The notes below the pieces were generated by a model. It worked only from the letters and a program-made list of their open reading frames with translations, was not told the origin of the DNA and did no database searches. Both the position numbers and the translations under genes were made by a program. From NCBI GenBank assembly GCA_028291705.1, contig JAQGNS010000167.1:1-54863 (forward strand): 54,863 bases of DNA. Reading direction: 5' to 3'. The DNA comes from Nevskia sp. Lineage in GTDB: Bacteria; Pseudomonadota; Gammaproteobacteria; Nevskiales; Nevskiaceae. Shown here piece after piece: positions 52,793 to 54,863 of the stretch (position 1 is its first letter; each line of letters begins with the position of its first letter).

Positions 52793-53149
52793 TCACGCCG
52801 CGACTCCGCGATGCTCGGACGGATCGATGCAGAGCTGGCCGTCGACGACGTGGACGGTCCAGGTGCGCAGCGCTTCGGTGCAGGGCGCCGCGGTGGCATG
52901 GCCGGTGCGGATGTCGAAACGCCCCTGGTGGAACGGGCATTCGATCTCGCAGCCCATGACGAAGCCTTCAGCCATTGAGCCGGGGCCGTGCGTGCACAGA
53001 TCCTGCGTGGCGTAATACTGTCCATCGAGATTGAACACCGCGTACGCCACGTTATCCAGCACGACCTGGACCGGCATATCGGGTTCGACGGCGGCAGCGG
53101 CGCACAGGGCGACCAGCTGCGCCTCTTGAATCTGGGAATCGGCCGACAC
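52793..53149 (-). CDS. Rieske [2Fe-2S] ferredoxin
   Basis: The 118-residue protein has the Rieske motifs LCTHGPGSM (C52, H54) and ECPFHQGRFD (C71, H74), as in NdoA/BphA3-type ferredoxins. It shuttles electrons from the adjacent reductase to the oxygenase. The start is GTG 53149 with AAGGAGG six bases upstream, a strong ribosome site. It is the first gene of its block. The sigma-54 activator gene ends 88 bases upstream, so the operon promoter must lie in that short gap or read through from the activator gene. Confidence 0.93.
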   Translation of the reverse strand: MSADSQIQEAQLVALCAAAAVEPDMPVQVVLDNVAYAVFNLDGQYYATQDLCTHGPGSMAEGFVMGCEIECPFHQGRFDIRTGHATAAPCTEALRTWTVHVVDGQLCIDPSEHRGVAA

Positions 53150-53237
53150 TTCTTTCCTCCTTCAATGACTCGGCACTTCGCCTCGGGTGGGCGGAAGTTT
53201 TATGGGAACGTCCGTCGCGGGCGGGCGCCCGCAACGT

Positions 53238-54701
53238 TCATGGATGACTTTCGATCTCGGCCCGGCCGGGAACATTGCTGATGCGCCGCATGCGTCGCCA
53301 CAGCGTGGTCACGCTGATGCCGAGTTCGGCGGCGGTCTTGCCGCGGTGACCGCTGTTGCGATGCAGGGCGTCGAGGATGGAAGCCTCCTCGGCATGCGCG
53401 ACCCGGTCGCACAGGTAGTTGCCCACCGCCGCCGGCTCCACAGCGCGCTGCAGCGGCCGATAGCCTTCGTCGGCGCGGGCGAAGTGATGCGGAAACAGGA
53501 TGTCGCCGTCCGCCAGGCTGACCGCGCGCTCCAGCACATTGCGCAGCTCGCGGATATTGCCGGGCCAGGACTGTTCGACCAGCCGGTTCATCGCATCCGG
53601 ATGAATCCTGCGGGTGGTGCAGCCATCGGCCCGATCCAGGCTGTCGACCACGCTGGCAGCGATCGCAGGAATATCCTCGCGACGATCGCGCAGCGGCGGC
53701 AAGTGGATGTCGATGACGTTCAGGCGGTAGTACAAGTCCTCGCGGAAATGACCTTCCTGCATGTGGCGGTGCAGGTCGCGGTTCGAGGTGACGATGATGC
53801 GCACGTCGGTCGGGATCGGCTTGACCGAGCCGATGCGGCAGACCTCGCGCTCCTGGATCACCCGGAGTAGTTTGGCCTGGATATCGACGTTGATCTCGGT
53901 GATTTCGTCGAGCAGCAGCGTGCCGCCATTGGCCTGCTCGAACACGCCGGGACGGCCGCCCTTGCGGGCGCCGGTGAAGGTGCCGTCCATGTAGCCGAAC
54001 AGCATGCTGTCGACCAGGCTGTCCGGCAGGGCCGAGCAATTGATGGCGACGAAAGGACCGCTGCGGCGTGCCGAGGCGTTGTGGATGGCCTGGGCGAACA
54101 GCTCCTTGCCGGTGCCGCTCTCGCCGTTGAGGAATACCGGCGCGTTGCGGCGCGCGGCGGCTTTGCCCCGCTCGATGGCTTTGGCGATGGCCGGGCCGTC
54201 GCCGATGATGTCGTCCCAGCAGTATTTCGCCGAGAGGCTGCTGAAGCCGCGGCTGCTGCCCGCATGCTTGTCACCAGAGGCCACCGGCTGATCGAAGCCG
54301 AGGCCGAATTCCGCCACCGTACCGAGGCGCACCGTGCGCGCCGCCATCTTCGATTCGGCGCTCTGCGTGATCTCCAGGATCCGCTCGCCGACCGGAAACG
54401 CCACACGGATGGTGCCGGTGGTCTCATCCTCTTCCCATTCGGGGCGACCGCTGCGGGATACCGCGCGTGCGATCGCGCTCACATGCCCTTCACGCGTGGG
54501 AAACACCGTGCCGTTGCGATCGACGCGGCGGATGCAGCGCCCGCTGCCGTCGGCAATGACCACGTCGCCGGAACACAGGCGGGCCAGGAGCGGCAGGATC
54601 GCCAGCATGTCTTCGCCCAAGGTTCCAGCTTCCCGCATGACGTCTTCCAGAATGCCATCGCCGAATGAAGGCAGCGGACGCACGCCTCTGTTGAGCGTCA
54701 T
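53238..54701 (-). CDS. Sigma-54-dependent transcriptional activator with GTFTGA loop
   Basis: The 487-residue protein has an N-terminal sensor-like region without a recognisable receiver domain (1-160), then an AAA+ domain: Walker A GESGTGKE (193-200), Walker B TLLLDE (261-266) and an arginine-finger segment FREDLYYRLNV. The sigma-54 contact loop reads GTFTGA (240-245) instead of GAFTGA. A Fis-type helix-turn-helix ends the protein (GKTAAELGISVTTLWRRMRR). It is likely the regulator of the oxygenase operon, possibly sensing a pathway compound. I could not find a clean -24/-12 promoter. A 35-codon frame overlaps its start. Confidence 0.9.
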   Translation of the reverse strand: MTLNRGVRPLPSFGDGILEDVMREAGTLGEDMLAILPLLARLCSGDVVIADGSGRCIRRVDRNGTVFPTREGHVSAIARAVSRSGRPEWEEDETTGTIRVAFPVGERILEITQSAESKMAARTVRLGTVAEFGLGFDQPVASGDKHAGSSRGFSSLSAKYCWDDIIGDGPAIAKAIERGKAAARRNAPVFLNGESGTGKELFAQAIHNASARRSGPFVAINCSALPDSLVDSMLFGYMDGTFTGARKGGRPGVFEQANGGTLLLDEITEINVDIQAKLLRVIQEREVCRIGSVKPIPTDVRIIVTSNRDLHRHMQEGHFREDLYYRLNVIDIHLPPLRDRREDIPAIAASVVDSLDRADGCTTRRIHPDAMNRLVEQSWPGNIRELRNVLERAVSLADGDILFPHHFARADEGYRPLQRAVEPAAVGNYLCDRVAHAEEASILDALHRNSGHRGKTAAELGISVTTLWRRMRRISNVPGRAEIESHP

Positions 54702-54808
54702 CAGAGGAACCCCGCGCCTTGCCGAATCTCATCGAGGTTCCTGCGCATAGCGCCGCCGGGAACCTGCCTCCAGATCCACTCAACCGTATTCATTTCGCGG
54801 ACGCTCAT
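54701..54808 (-). CDS. Short 35-codon open frame coupled to the activator gene
   Basis: The frame starts at ATG 54808 with AGGTG eight bases upstream and encodes MSVREMNTVEWIWRQ...QGAGFL. Its TGA shares a base with the activator ATG (TGATG), so it could translationally couple the activator. No domain is recognised. It may be a real small protein, a leader peptide, or chance. Confidence 0.35.
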   Translation of the reverse strand: MSVREMNTVEWIWRQVPGGAMRRNLDEIRQGAGFL

Positions 54809-54863
54809 GATTCGCACCTAATCATTGCTGCAGCCTTGCGTACCGGCATTTCTGCCTCTTTCG

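Noticed and set aside
53206-53239. Third copy of the tandem operator near the ferredoxin gene (ATGGGAACGTCC)
   Set aside because: Only one degenerate half-site is present; the paired 17-bp elements and the spacing are missing.

Overview
The window is high-GC DNA from a Gram-negative proteobacterium, probably beta- or gammaproteobacterial. The signs are a two-partner-secretion adhesin, a TonB receptor, lipobox lipoproteins, a tripartite tricarboxylate transporter (TTT) and Rieske oxygenase genes. No rRNA, tRNA, phage, insertion-sequence or CRISPR features were found, so the species cannot be named. Every gene I can support lies on the minus strand, so transcription runs from high to low coordinates.

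Positions 1-25271 form a cell-surface region. Reading with transcription: an FkbM-type methyltransferase; a 4273-residue filamentous-haemagglutinin/TpsA-like exoprotein of the PdtA/DUF3739 kind; a YbjN-like protein almost touching its stop codon; a small secreted protein; and two translationally coupled TPR-glycosyltransferase genes that together carry three copies of one TPR+GT module. Beyond these lie an orphan PstS-like binding protein, an NHL-repeat lipoprotein, a 68-residue PExPT-CTERM-like protein and the start of another lipoprotein. The glycosyltransferases may modify the adhesin, but that is inference.

Positions 25689-30194 are a nickel locus: a His-tailed small protein coupled to a NiCoT permease, a TonB receptor and nikR. 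A palindrome GTATTACGA-N9-TCGTAATAC just upstream of the receptor gene is a strong NikR operator candidate.

Positions 30298-54808 are a catabolic region in three blocks. Block A (30298-34705) is tctABC plus two single-domain cupins. Block B (37321-44612) is an EutA-like reactivase with His-rich ends, a bicupin, a split ChrA pair, an HpcH/HpaI aldolase, a zinc alcohol dehydrogenase and a CobW GTPase; a DUF4142 lipoprotein and a second ChrA pair follow separately. Block C (44992-53149) holds a Rieske ferredoxin, its reductase, a phthalate-4,5-dioxygenase-like oxygenase, two 4,5-dihydroxyphthalate-decarboxylase-like proteins, a small Cys-tailed protein, a PanB-like enzyme, an alpha/beta hydrolase with a cysteine at the nucleophile position, and a LigJ-type hydratase. 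A sigma-54 activator lies upstream of block C.

Blocks A and B share an almost identical promoter/operator: TTGACR, 17 bp, a -10-like hexamer, 2 bp, then two tandem 17-bp GTTC-type palindromes 3 bp apart. They are therefore probably one regulon. The best reading is uptake and oxidative breakdown of an aromatic or related polycarboxylate. An EutA homologue without eutBC, combined with cupins and metal-handling proteins, is the most unusual part.
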